DNA of 64,000 nucleotides. It comes from Burkholderia sp. WAC0059 (GTDB lineage Bacteria; Pseudomonadota; Gammaproteobacteria; Burkholderiales; Burkholderiaceae). The stretch covers positions 62,001 to 126,000 of the forward strand of contig NZ_PNEO01000009.1 of the NCBI RefSeq assembly GCF_002870125.1, in the 5' to 3' direction. Positions within the stretch are counted from its first letter, which is position 1, and the number at the start of each line of letters is the position of its first letter. The notes beneath the pieces are model-generated. The model had not been told where the DNA came from. It searched no databases and was given only the letters and a program-made list of their open reading frames with translations. A program made the position numbers and the translations under genes. This document shows, in pieces, positions 55,962-64,000 of this stretch.

Positions 55962-57523
55962 GCCTCCCGCCGCGCCGCATCGCTGCGACCGGCCTGCTGC
56001 GTCCTGAGTGTGCGCAGGGCGTCCTCGCCCGGCGCGGGTGAGCGCCGATGCCAGTCGGTCGCGCGCTGGAACGCGTCGGCGACCTGCAGCATGCGGGCTT
56101 CGCTGAAATAGTTGCCGACGATCTGCAGGCCGACCGGCCGCTGCGCGTTCGCCCCGGCGCCGAAGCCGCACGGCACGCTCATGCCGGGCAGGCCGGCGAG
56201 GCTCGTCGACAGCGTGTAGATGTCGGCGAGATACATCTGCAGCGGGTCGTCGCCCTTCGCGCCGATGTCCCAGGCGACGCTCGGCGCAACCGGCCCCATG
56301 ATGAGGTCGCACTGCGCGAACGCCTGCTGGAAGTCCTGCGCGATGATGCGCCGGATCTTCTGCGCCTGCAGGTAGTAGGCGTCGTAATAGCCGTGCGAAA
56401 GCACGTAGGTACCGACGAGGATACGGCGCTTCACCTCGGCGCCGAAGCCTTCGGCGCGCGACTTGCGGTACATGTCGGCCAGATCGCGATAGTCGGCCGC
56501 GCGATGGCCGTAGCGCACGCCGTCGAAGCGCGAAAGGTTCGACGACGCCTCGGCCGGCGCGATCACGTAGTAGACCGGAATCGAGAGTTCCGTTTTCGGC
56601 AGCGACACCTCGACGAGCGTGGCGCCGAGCGCTTCGTACTGTTTGAGGGCGGCGTCGATGGCCGCGCGCACGTCGGCGGCCAGCCCGTCGCCGAAATACT
56701 CCTTCGGCAGGCCGATGCGCAGGCCGGCGAGCGGCTTGCCCGCGTCCGCAGCCGGCGCGTCGGCGCGCCAGCCCTGGCCGAGATAGCGCGCGTAGTCCTC
56801 GTCCGCGCGTTCGAGGCTCGTCGAATCGCGCGCGTCGAAACCCGCCATCGCGTTGAGCAGCAGCGCGCAGTCGGCGGCGCTTTGCGCCAGCGGGCCGCCC
56901 TGGTCGAGCGACGACGCGAACGCGATCATGCCGTAGCGCGACACGCGTCCGTAGGTCGGCTTGATGCCGGTGACGCCCGAAAACGACGCGGGCTGACGAA
57001 TCGAGCCGCCCGTGTCGGTGCCGGTGGCGGCCGGCGCGAGACGCGCGGCCACGGCGGCGGCCGAGCCGCCCGACGAGCCGCCCGGCACGGCCTTCAGGTC
57101 CCACGGGTTGTGCACCGGGCCGAAATGCGAGTTCTCGTTGGACGAGCCCATCGCGAACTCGTCCATGTTCGTCTTGCCGAGGCAGACCGCGCCGGCGCGC
57201 TCGAGCCGCTCGACCACGGCGGCGTCGAACGGGCTCACGTAGTGCTCGAGCATCCTCGAGCCGGCCGTCGAGCGCCAGCCGCGCGTGACGAACACGTCCT
57301 TGTGCGCAAGCGGCAGGCCCGTGAGCGGGCCGGCGTCGCCGGCGGCAAGGCGCGCGTCGGCGGCCTTCGCCTGCGCGAGCGTGCGTTGCGCGTCGACGTG
57401 GACGAACGCGTTCAGCCCGGCATGCGCCTCGATGCGGCTCAGGTAGCGCTGCGCCAGTTCGACGGCGGAGCACTCCCGCGCGGCCAGCGCGGCGCGCAGT
57501 TCGGTCAAGCTTTTTTCATGCAT
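55958..57523 (-). CDS. gatA: Aspartyl/glutamyl-tRNA amidotransferase subunit A
   Basis: GatA releases ammonia from glutamine or asparagine for the GatCAB complex. The 521-residue protein has the amidase signature with the catalytic Lys in LAHKDVF and the Ser pair in [17 protein letters not shown]. The [19 protein letters not shown] block carries the Ser nucleophile. The ATG at 57523 ([16 protein letters not shown]) is standard. It sits in the order gatC-gatA-gatB. Confidence 0.96.
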   Translation of the reverse strand: MHEKSLTELRAALAARECSAVELAQRYLSRIEAHAGLNAFVHVDAQRTLAQAKAADARLAAGDAGPLTGLPLAHKDVFVTRGWRSTAGSRMLEHYVSPFDAAVVERLERAGAVCLGKTNMDEFAMGSSNENSHFGPVHNPWDLKAVPGGSSGGSAAAVAARLAPAATGTDTGGSIRQPASFSGVTGIKPTYGRVSRYGMIAFASSLDQGGPLAQSAADCALLLNAMAGFDARDSTSLERADEDYARYLGQGWRADAPAADAGKPLAGLRIGLPKEYFGDGLAADVRAAIDAALKQYEALGATLVEVSLPKTELSIPVYYVIAPAEASSNLSRFDGVRYGHRAADYRDLADMYRKSRAEGFGAEVKRRILVGTYVLSHGYYDAYYLQAQKIRRIIAQDFQQAFAQCDLIMGPVAPSVAWDIGAKGDDPLQMYLADIYTLSTSLAGLPGMSVPCGFGAGANAQRPVGLQIVGNYFSEARMLQVADAFQRATDWHRRSPAPGEDALRTLRTQQAGRSDAARREA

Positions 57524-57687
57524 TGCGTGGTTCCTGGAAGAACACGGCCGGCGCGCTCACGAAGAACGCGCCTGCGGCCATCAGAGCGGCGCCGCCCGCC
57601 GGCGGCGCCCACCCGGAAAAAACCGGAAAAGACGGGAAAACGGCGCGGGCGCCGGCAAAACGCGCGGCCGGTCGCGCGCGGCGGAAG

Positions 57688-57987
57688 TTACTCGATCACC
57701 TTCGGCACGAGGTAGAGGCCGTCCTGCACGGCCGGCGCCGGGGCCTGCAGCGCGTCGCGGTCGACGGTCTCGGTCACGGCGTCCTCGCGCAGGCGCAGCG
57801 CCACGTCCTCGATCTGCTCGATCGGATGCGCGAGCGGCGCGATGCCCGCGGTGTCGACGGCCTGCATCCGCTCGACGAGGCCGAAAAAGTCGTTGAGCCG
57901 CGTGAGCATGCCGCCGGCTTCGTCCTCGGCCAGTTCGAGCCGCGCAAGGTGCGCGATGCGCTTCACATCGTTCAGGGTCAGGGCCAT
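57688..57987 (-). CDS. gatC: Aspartyl/glutamyl-tRNA amidotransferase subunit C
   Basis: GatC is the small subunit that holds GatA and GatB together. The 99-residue product has [20 protein letters not shown] at the start and PLAHPIEQ and LREDAVTE further on, all hallmarks. The ATG at 57987 follows GGTGACCGC; the frame extends 11 codons upstream without a better site. It is first in the gatCAB unit, with a 164-base gap before gatA. Confidence 0.95.
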   Translation of the reverse strand: MALTLNDVKRIAHLARLELAEDEAGGMLTRLNDFFGLVERMQAVDTAGIAPLAHPIEQIEDVALRLREDAVTETVDRDALQAPAPAVQDGLYLVPKVIE

Positions 57988-58367
57988 GCGGTCACCGGAA
58001 AGAAAGTAGGGCTGGTGCAATGCGGAAAACGGTGCTGCAACAGCGGGTTAGTGCGCGGGAGCCGGCCCGCCGGGGAAGCGCCGGCAACGTCAAAAAGTGC
58101 CGTGTGCAACCTGCAAAACAGGCAAAATTATAAGGTATCATTACGCGTTCGACTCAAACCCGGACCGCCTTGCGCCTGCCTTTCGCCCCCGGCCGCGATG
58201 CTGCGCGGCCAGCGGGCAGGCGGCAGGCGCTGCCTCCGATAATCATTCCCGTGCAGTTTCAGGTTCTTTCGCGGCGGCGCGTTCCGCCCGGCCTGAAGCT
58301 GTTATTTTTTCCGCTGCCGTCCTTGCAGCCTTACGCGCAGGCCGGCCCCAGCGAGACAGGATTTTGA
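57988..58367. other. Divergent promoter region between gatCAB and mreBCD
   Basis: These 380 bases hold promoters for two essential operons. For gatC a perfect TATAAT is on the minus strand at 58132-58127. For mreB GATAAT at 58238-58243 is a candidate. TTATTTTTTCCG lies at 58300. No gene is present. Confidence 0.5.
58127..58132 (-). promoter_or_regulatory. -10 box of the gatCAB promoter
   Basis: TATAAT on the minus strand; TTGAGT lies 19 bases further upstream and could be a poorly spaced -35 box. It would give gatC a leader of about 130 nt. Confidence 0.45.
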
Positions 58368-59411
<1,044 letters not shown>

Positions 59412-59534
59412 GGCAAGACCGATGTCGGCGATGCGGCGCTTCCGGCTTCGGCGCGCCGCTCCCGCCAGAGCAGCTTGAGGCGGCCCCCGCGCCGCCGCCG
59501 TTACACCTACTTGCCCACGCCCCCGGCGCAGACC

Positions 59535-60584
59535 ATGGAATACAGTCCGCCGCCTCTTTTCAAGCAAGGCCCGTCGGCCTTCGCACGGCTCGTCTTCTTC
59601 GTCGTGCTCTCGCTCGCGCTGCTCGTCTCCGACGCCCGCTTCAAGACGCTTGAAATCGTGCGCGGCGTGCTCGGCGCGGGGCTCTACCCGTTGCAGCGCG
59701 CGGCCCTCGTGCCGCGCGACCTGTTCGTCGGCGCGGCCGACCTCGCCGTCACGGGCGCCGCGCTGCGCACCGATAACCAGCAACTGCACGCGAAGAACCT
59801 CCAGCTCTCGCTCCAGGCGAACCAGGCGGCGGCGCTCGCCGCCGAGAACGCGCATCTGCGCGCGCTGCTGCAGCTCTCGCAGCGCCTCGGGGCACAGTCC
59901 ACGCCGGTCGAGATCCAGTACGACACGAGCGATCCGTTCACGCAGAAAGTGGTGATCGGCAGCGGCTCGCAGCAGGGCATCCGGAACGGCGCGCCCGTCG
60001 TCAGCGAGGACGGCGTGGTCGGCCAGGTGACGCGCGTGTTCCCGATGCAGTCGGAAGTCACGCTGCTCACGGACAAGGACCAGGCCGTGCCGGTCGAGGT
60101 GCTGCGCACGGGCCTGCGCAGCGTGATTTACGGCACGGCGCAGGGCGATCTGCTCGATTTGCGCTTCGTGCCGATCAGCGCCGACGTGGTGGCCGGCGAC
60201 GAACTCGTGACGAGCGGGCTCGACGGCGTCTATCCGCCGGGGCTGCCGGTCGCGAAGGTGCTGCGCGTCGACAAGCAGGCCGACACGGCGTTCGCGCACG
60301 TCGTCTGCGTGCCGCTCGCGGCCGTGCGCGGGGCGCGCCAGATGCTGGTGCTCCACTACGATCCGCACGTGCCGCCGCGCCCCGTCGACGACGACACGCC
60401 GCCGGCCGCCGGCGGCAACGCGAAGAAGGCGGCCGCGAAACCCGCGGCCGCGACGGCGGCCAGCGCCGCCGCGCGCTCGCCGATCGCGCGCTGGCTCACG
60501 CGCCTGTTCCCCGGACCCGCCTCGGGCGGCGCCGCCGCCAGCGGACCGACCGGTAGCGCCGCTGCCGGGGGGAGCCATCCATGA
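59535..60584 (+). CDS. mreC: Rod shape-determining protein MreC
   Basis: MreC links MreB to the periplasmic wall enzymes. The 349-residue protein has one membrane helix (ARLVFFVVLSLALLVS, about 18-35), then a coiled coil (LRTDNQQLHAKNLQLSLQANQ region) and two beta domains (DPFTQKVVIGSGSQQGIRNG ... GDELVTSGLDGVYPPGLPV). The last ~75 residues are Ala/Pro/Gly-rich, a tail not seen in E. coli MreC. The ATG at 59535 fits the family. It overlaps mreD by four bases. Confidence 0.95.
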   Translation: MEYSPPPLFKQGPSAFARLVFFVVLSLALLVSDARFKTLEIVRGVLGAGLYPLQRAALVPRDLFVGAADLAVTGAALRTDNQQLHAKNLQLSLQANQAAALAAENAHLRALLQLSQRLGAQSTPVEIQYDTSDPFTQKVVIGSGSQQGIRNGAPVVSEDGVVGQVTRVFPMQSEVTLLTDKDQAVPVEVLRTGLRSVIYGTAQGDLLDLRFVPISADVVAGDELVTSGLDGVYPPGLPVAKVLRVDKQADTAFAHVVCVPLAAVRGARQMLVLHYDPHVPPRPVDDDTPPAAGGNAKKAAAKPAAATAASAAARSPIARWLTRLFPGPASGGAAASGPTGSAAAGGSHP

Positions 60585-61093
60585 ACCGTCCGCAATACAT
60601 CCTGCAGCCGGTCAACCCGTATTTCATCGCGTTCAGCCTCGCCGCCGCGTTCCTGCTGAACCTGCTGCCGTGGGACAAGCTCGTCGGCGTGCCCGATTTC
60701 GTCGCGCTCGTGCTGCTGTTCTGGAACATCCACCAGCCGCGCAAGGTCGGAATGGGCATCGCATTCATGCTCGGCCTGTTGATGGACGTTCACGACGCCA
60801 GCCTGCTCGGCGAGCACGCGCTCGCTTACACGCTGCTCTCCTACGGCGCGATCACGATTCACCGCCGCGTGCTGTGGCTCTCGCTCGGCCTGCAGACCTT
60901 CGCGATCCTGCCGCTCCTCGTCGGCAGCCAGCTCGTGCCGTTCGTGATCCGGCTCGTCATGGGCGCGGCGTTTCCGGGCTGGAGCTATCTCGTGAGCGGT
61001 TTCGTGGCCGCGGCGCTGTGGCCCATCGTGAGCCCGCTGCTGCTGCTGCCGCAGCGGCGCCCCGTCGATCCCGACGACACGCGGCCCATCTGA
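60581..61093 (+). CDS. mreD: Rod shape-determining protein MreD
   Basis: A 170-residue inner-membrane protein with five or six helices, part of the elongasome. Family residues include PYFIAFSLAAAFLLNLLPW and LGLLMDVHDASLLGEHALAY. It overlaps mreC by four bases, consistent with coupled translation. Its exact function in the complex is still unclear in the literature known to me. Confidence 0.94.
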   Translation: MNRPQYILQPVNPYFIAFSLAAAFLLNLLPWDKLVGVPDFVALVLLFWNIHQPRKVGMGIAFMLGLLMDVHDASLLGEHALAYTLLSYGAITIHRRVLWLSLGLQTFAILPLLVGSQLVPFVIRLVMGAAFPGWSYLVSGFVAAALWPIVSPLLLLPQRRPVDPDDTRPI

Positions 61094-61253
61094 GCGGCCC
61101 CGCCCGCGCGCCGAGACCCGCCCCGATGAACGCCCCCGCCCTCAGCCCCGCCGCGCCGCCGGCACCGGCGCGCCGCGCGCAGCCGCGCGCCGGCGCAAGG
61201 CGGGCCGACGCGCCGGCCTGCCCCGGCCCCGCCGCCCCCCGTTTCGTACCCGC

Positions 61254-63638
61254 ATGACCGAATTCAAGGACACCCAGCAGCAGATTTCGAAGTTCCGCCT
61301 GCGGGTCGGGGCCGCCGGCCTGTTCGTGTTCGTCTGCTTCGGGCTGATCGCGTTCCGCTTCCTCTACCTGCAGGTCTGGAACCACAGCAAGTATTCGCTG
61401 CAGGCCGACGAGAACCGCATCTCGGTCGCGCCGATCGTGCCGAACCGCGGCATCATCACCGACCGCAACGGCGTCGTGCTCGCGAAGAACTACTCGGCCT
61501 ACACGCTCGAAATCACGCCCTCGAAGCTCGACGACACGCTCGACAACGTGATCGACCGGCTCTCGACCGTGGTCACGATCGACGCGCGCGACCGGCGCAA
61601 CTTCAAGAAGCTGCTCGAAGACTCCAAGAACTTCGAGAGCCTGCCGATCCGCACGCGCCTGACCGACGACGAAGTGGCGCGCTTCACGGCGCAGCGCTAC
61701 CGCTTTCCCGGCGTCGAGGTGCGCGCGCGGCTGTTCCGCCAATATCCGCTCGGGCCGACGGCGGCGCACGTGATCGGCTACATCGGCCGAATCTCGCAGC
61801 GCGACCAGGACCGCATCGACGCGGCGAGCGAAAAGAACGACAGCGACCCGGACCACTACGACCCGCGCCTCGACGCCAACAACTACAAGGGCACCGACTA
61901 CATCGGCAAGATCGGCGTCGAGCAGAGCTACGAGACCGAGCTGCACGGCTTGACAGGCTTCGAGGAGGTCGAGGTGACGGCGGGCGGGCGCCCCGTGCGC
62001 ACGCTCTCGCGCACCCAGGCGACGCCCGGCAACAACCTCGTGCTCTCGCTCGACATCGGGCTGCAGCAGGTCGCTGAGCAGGCGTTCGCGGGCAAGCGCG
62101 GCGCGCTCGTCGCCATCGAGCCCGCGACGGGCGACATCCTCGCGTTCGTCTCCGCGCCGAGTTTCGATCCGAACGCGTTCGTCGACGGCATCGACCAGCA
62201 GGCCTGGGACGCGCTCAACAATTCGCCCGACCATCCGCTCCTGAACCGGCCGCTGCGCGGCACCTATCCGCCGGGCTCGACCTACAAGCCGTTCATGGCG
62301 CTCGCCGCGCTGACGCTGCACAAGCGCACGCCGCAATGGGGCTTCCAGGACCCCGGCTACTACATCTTCGGCGGCCACACGTTCCACAACGACGTGCGCT
62401 CGGGCCAGGGCTGGATCGACCTGAACCGCGCGCTCATGGTGTCGAACGACACCTACTTCTTCATGCTCGCGCACGATCTGGGCGTCGACGCGATCGCGAA
62501 CTTCATGAAGCCCTGGGGCTTCGGCCAGTTGACGGGCATCGACATCGCCGGCGAGGCGCGCGGCGTGCTGCCCTCGACCGAGTGGAAACGCAAGGCCTAC
62601 CGCAATCCCGCGCAGCAGCGCTGGTACGAGGGCGAGACGATCAGCCTCGGCATCGGCCAGGGCTACAACGCGTTCACGATCCTGCAGCTCGCGCACGCCA
62701 CGGCGACGCTCGCGAACAACGGCATCGTGATGCGGCCCCACCTCGTGAAGGAAATCGTCAATCCGATCACGCACGCCGTCCAGCTCACGGTGCCGCACGA
62801 AAGCGGGCGGATCGCCGTTTCCCAGGCGGACATCGACATCGTCAAGCACGCCATGCAGGAGGTGGCGTCGAATCCGTCGGGCACGGCCTACCAGATCTTC
62901 GCGAACGCGCCGTACACCGTGGCGGCCAAGACCGGCACCGCGCAGGTGTACTCGCTGCAGGGCGCCCGCTACCACGCGCACTCGGTCGCCGAGCGGCTGC
63001 GCGACCACTCGCTCTTCATCGCGTTCGCGCCCGTCGACCATCCGCAGATCGCCATCGCCGCCATCGTCGAGAACGGCGGCTGGGGCGCGGAAGCGGCCGG
63101 GCCGATCGTGCGGCGCGTACTCGACTATTATCTGATCGACCGGCTCAAGCCCGGTGTGGAGGCGGCGTCGGTGGCGGCCGCGGCCTCGGCGACCGTGGAC
63201 GCCTCGGCGCCCGTCATCGGCGCGCCCGCCGCGGCGGCCTCCGAGCCGCCGCCCGTCGCCGTCGCGACGGGCTTCGAGGCGCTGCCGTTCCCGCCCGGCG
63301 CCTCGGTCCCGGCGGCGGCCTCCGACCCGGCCGCGTCCGGCGCGGCCGCGGCTTCGGGCGCCGACGCTGCGGTTCCGGCGACGCCGGTCGCATCGGGCAC
63401 CGCGTCGGCAACGTCGGCCGTATCCGCCACCCCGGCCGCCCCAGCGAACTCGTCCGTCACCCCGCGGCCGAACGGCGCATCCGCGCCCGCCGCCGCTCCG
63501 GCGGCACGCCATGCCGCCCCGCATCGGCCGCGCCGGCCCGCCGGCGACGGCGGGGCCTCGGCCCCGCTCGCCGCGCCGCCGCGCGAAAGCAGCGCGCCGG
63601 CCACGCCCGATGCCGCCTCCGGCGGCGTCGACGAGTAA
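61254..63638 (+). CDS. mrdA: Penicillin-binding protein 2 with extended low-complexity tail
   Basis: PBP2 is the elongation-specific transpeptidase. The 794-residue protein has one N-terminal membrane helix, a pedestal domain (RGIITDRNGVVLA), and a transpeptidase domain with SxxK in PPGSTYKPF (Ser near 342), SxN in MVSNDTYFF and KTGT in AAKTGTAQVY near 559. E. coli PBP2 has 633 residues. The extra ~150 at the end are almost only Ala, Ser, Pro, Thr and Val, so they form an unstructured periplasmic tail. rodA follows after 11 bases. Confidence 0.96.
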   Translation: MTEFKDTQQQISKFRLRVGAAGLFVFVCFGLIAFRFLYLQVWNHSKYSLQADENRISVAPIVPNRGIITDRNGVVLAKNYSAYTLEITPSKLDDTLDNVIDRLSTVVTIDARDRRNFKKLLEDSKNFESLPIRTRLTDDEVARFTAQRYRFPGVEVRARLFRQYPLGPTAAHVIGYIGRISQRDQDRIDAASEKNDSDPDHYDPRLDANNYKGTDYIGKIGVEQSYETELHGLTGFEEVEVTAGGRPVRTLSRTQATPGNNLVLSLDIGLQQVAEQAFAGKRGALVAIEPATGDILAFVSAPSFDPNAFVDGIDQQAWDALNNSPDHPLLNRPLRGTYPPGSTYKPFMALAALTLHKRTPQWGFQDPGYYIFGGHTFHNDVRSGQGWIDLNRALMVSNDTYFFMLAHDLGVDAIANFMKPWGFGQLTGIDIAGEARGVLPSTEWKRKAYRNPAQQRWYEGETISLGIGQGYNAFTILQLAHATATLANNGIVMRPHLVKEIVNPITHAVQLTVPHESGRIAVSQADIDIVKHAMQEVASNPSGTAYQIFANAPYTVAAKTGTAQVYSLQGARYHAHSVAERLRDHSLFIAFAPVDHPQIAIAAIVENGGWGAEAAGPIVRRVLDYYLIDRLKPGVEAASVAAAASATVDASAPVIGAPAAAASEPPPVAVATGFEALPFPPGASVPAAASDPAASGAAAASGADAAVPATPVASGTASATSAVSATPAAPANSSVTPRPNGASAPAAAPAARHAAPHRPRRPAGDGGASAPLAAPPRESSAPATPDAASGGVDE

Positions 63639-63649
63639 GGAGAAACGGC

Positions 63650-64000
63650 ATGTCCACCCCCCTGCAATTCGACAAGCGCGCCGTGCTCGAACGCGTGAAG
63701 ACGATGTTCGTCGGCTTCGACCGGCCGCTGGCGCTTACCGTGTTCCTGCTGCTGTGCGTCGGCATCGTGACGCTCTACAGCGCGACCATCGACATGCCCG
63801 GCCGCGTCGAGGACCAACTGCGCAACATCATGCTGACGTTCGTGCTGATGTGGGCGCTCGCTAACGTGCCGACTACCACGCTGATGCGCTTCGCGGTGCC
63901 GATCTACACGTTCGGTATTGCCTTGCTGGTCGCGGTCGCGATGTTCGGCCTCACGCGCAAGGGCGCGAAGCGGTGGATCAACGTCGGCGTGGTGATCCAG
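63650..64000 (+). CDS. mrdB: Rod shape-determining protein RodA, cut by window end
   Basis: The first 117 residues of the SEDS-family glycan polymerase that works with PBP2. GTAAGGAGAAACGGC precedes the ATG at 63650. The start STPLQFDKRAVLERVKTMFVGFDRPLALTVF is a basic cytoplasmic stretch leading into helix 1 (quoted here in pieces: FDKRAVLERVKTMF, then RPLALTVFLLLCVGIVTLYS). Later GAKRWINVGVV matches the conserved GxxRW motif of RodA/FtsW. The rest is outside. Confidence 0.95.
   Translation, partial: MSTPLQFDKRAVLERVKTMFVGFDRPLALTVFLLLCVGIVTLYSATIDMPGRVEDQLRNIMLTFVLMWALANVPTTTLMRFAVPIYTFGIALLVAVAMFGLTRKGAKRWINVGVVIQ

Noticed and set aside
54486..57473. A single 995-codon minus-strand frame, possible GatA-GatB fusion
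   Set aside because: The gatA protein is read in another frame with its own stop at 55958; only gatB uses this frame.

Overview
The window is chromosomal DNA from a high-GC betaproteobacterium, most probably Burkholderia or a very close relative. Evidence is the uniformly GC-rich coding sequence, an H-NS protein of the short Burkholderia type, the HslV variant with a six-residue leader before the catalytic Thr, and the gene blocks gatCAB | mreBCD-mrdAB, metX-metW, hslV-hslU, dapF-DUF484-xerC and rsmI | yraN-diaA-BON. Nearly everything is core housekeeping. I saw no prophage, insertion sequence, integrase other than XerC, or CRISPR array.

Layout. 1-5.3 kb: 3' part of an amidase gene, tRNA-Ala(CGC), an envelope/replication cluster (cytochrome c, BON lipoprotein, DiaA, YraN) divergent from rsmI, and the RlpA lipoprotein. 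6-11.4 kb: metallo-hydrolase, exonuclease, Lrp-type regulator, cation efflux pump, H-NS protein behind an AT-rich island, and an MFS transporter. 11.6-19.2 kb: amino-acid binding protein, dienelactone hydrolase, amidase, HiPIP, FAD oxidoreductase, a secreted unknown and an EEP-family hydrolase. 19.7-24 kb: ferredoxin-NADP reductase, a soluble histidine kinase/response regulator pair and an amino-acid permease. 24.3-26.3 kb: a decayed coxS-like gene in front of intact coxG and xdhC homologues. 26.3-31.3 kb: SrkA-like kinase, two small proteins, aldo-keto reductase and phytanoyl-CoA dioxygenase homologue. 31.4-38 kb: metK, lipid A-type acyltransferase, dapF, DUF484, xerC, rlmI. 38.3-45 kb: G3E GTPase, DksA with a degenerate zinc finger, hslVU, the RegA/RegB redox two-component system and a Cys-rich CWC protein. 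45-54.4 kb: a 31-unit 9-bp minisatellite, argB, a HAD hydrolase, slmA, metXW with a SAM-II riboswitch, AmpG, an M48 protease, exonuclease III and PPK2. 54.4-64 kb: gatCAB, then divergent mreBCD-mrdA-rodA, with rodA cut by the window end.

How the parts fit. The mre/mrd genes build the elongasome for rod shape, and DapF, AmpG and RlpA feed or edit peptidoglycan. MetX/MetW make methionine, MetK turns it into SAM, and the SAM-II leader of metX closes the feedback loop. RegBA and DksA provide global redox and stringent control, while H-NS and SlmA act on the nucleoid.

The most interesting items are the SAM-II riboswitch with a readable expression platform, the minisatellite before argB, the coxS remnant beside intact accessory genes, a small in-frame repeat inside RlmI, a one-cysteine DksA next to a His-rich G3E GTPase, and a 28-bp palindrome in the AT-rich island upstream of the H-NS gene.
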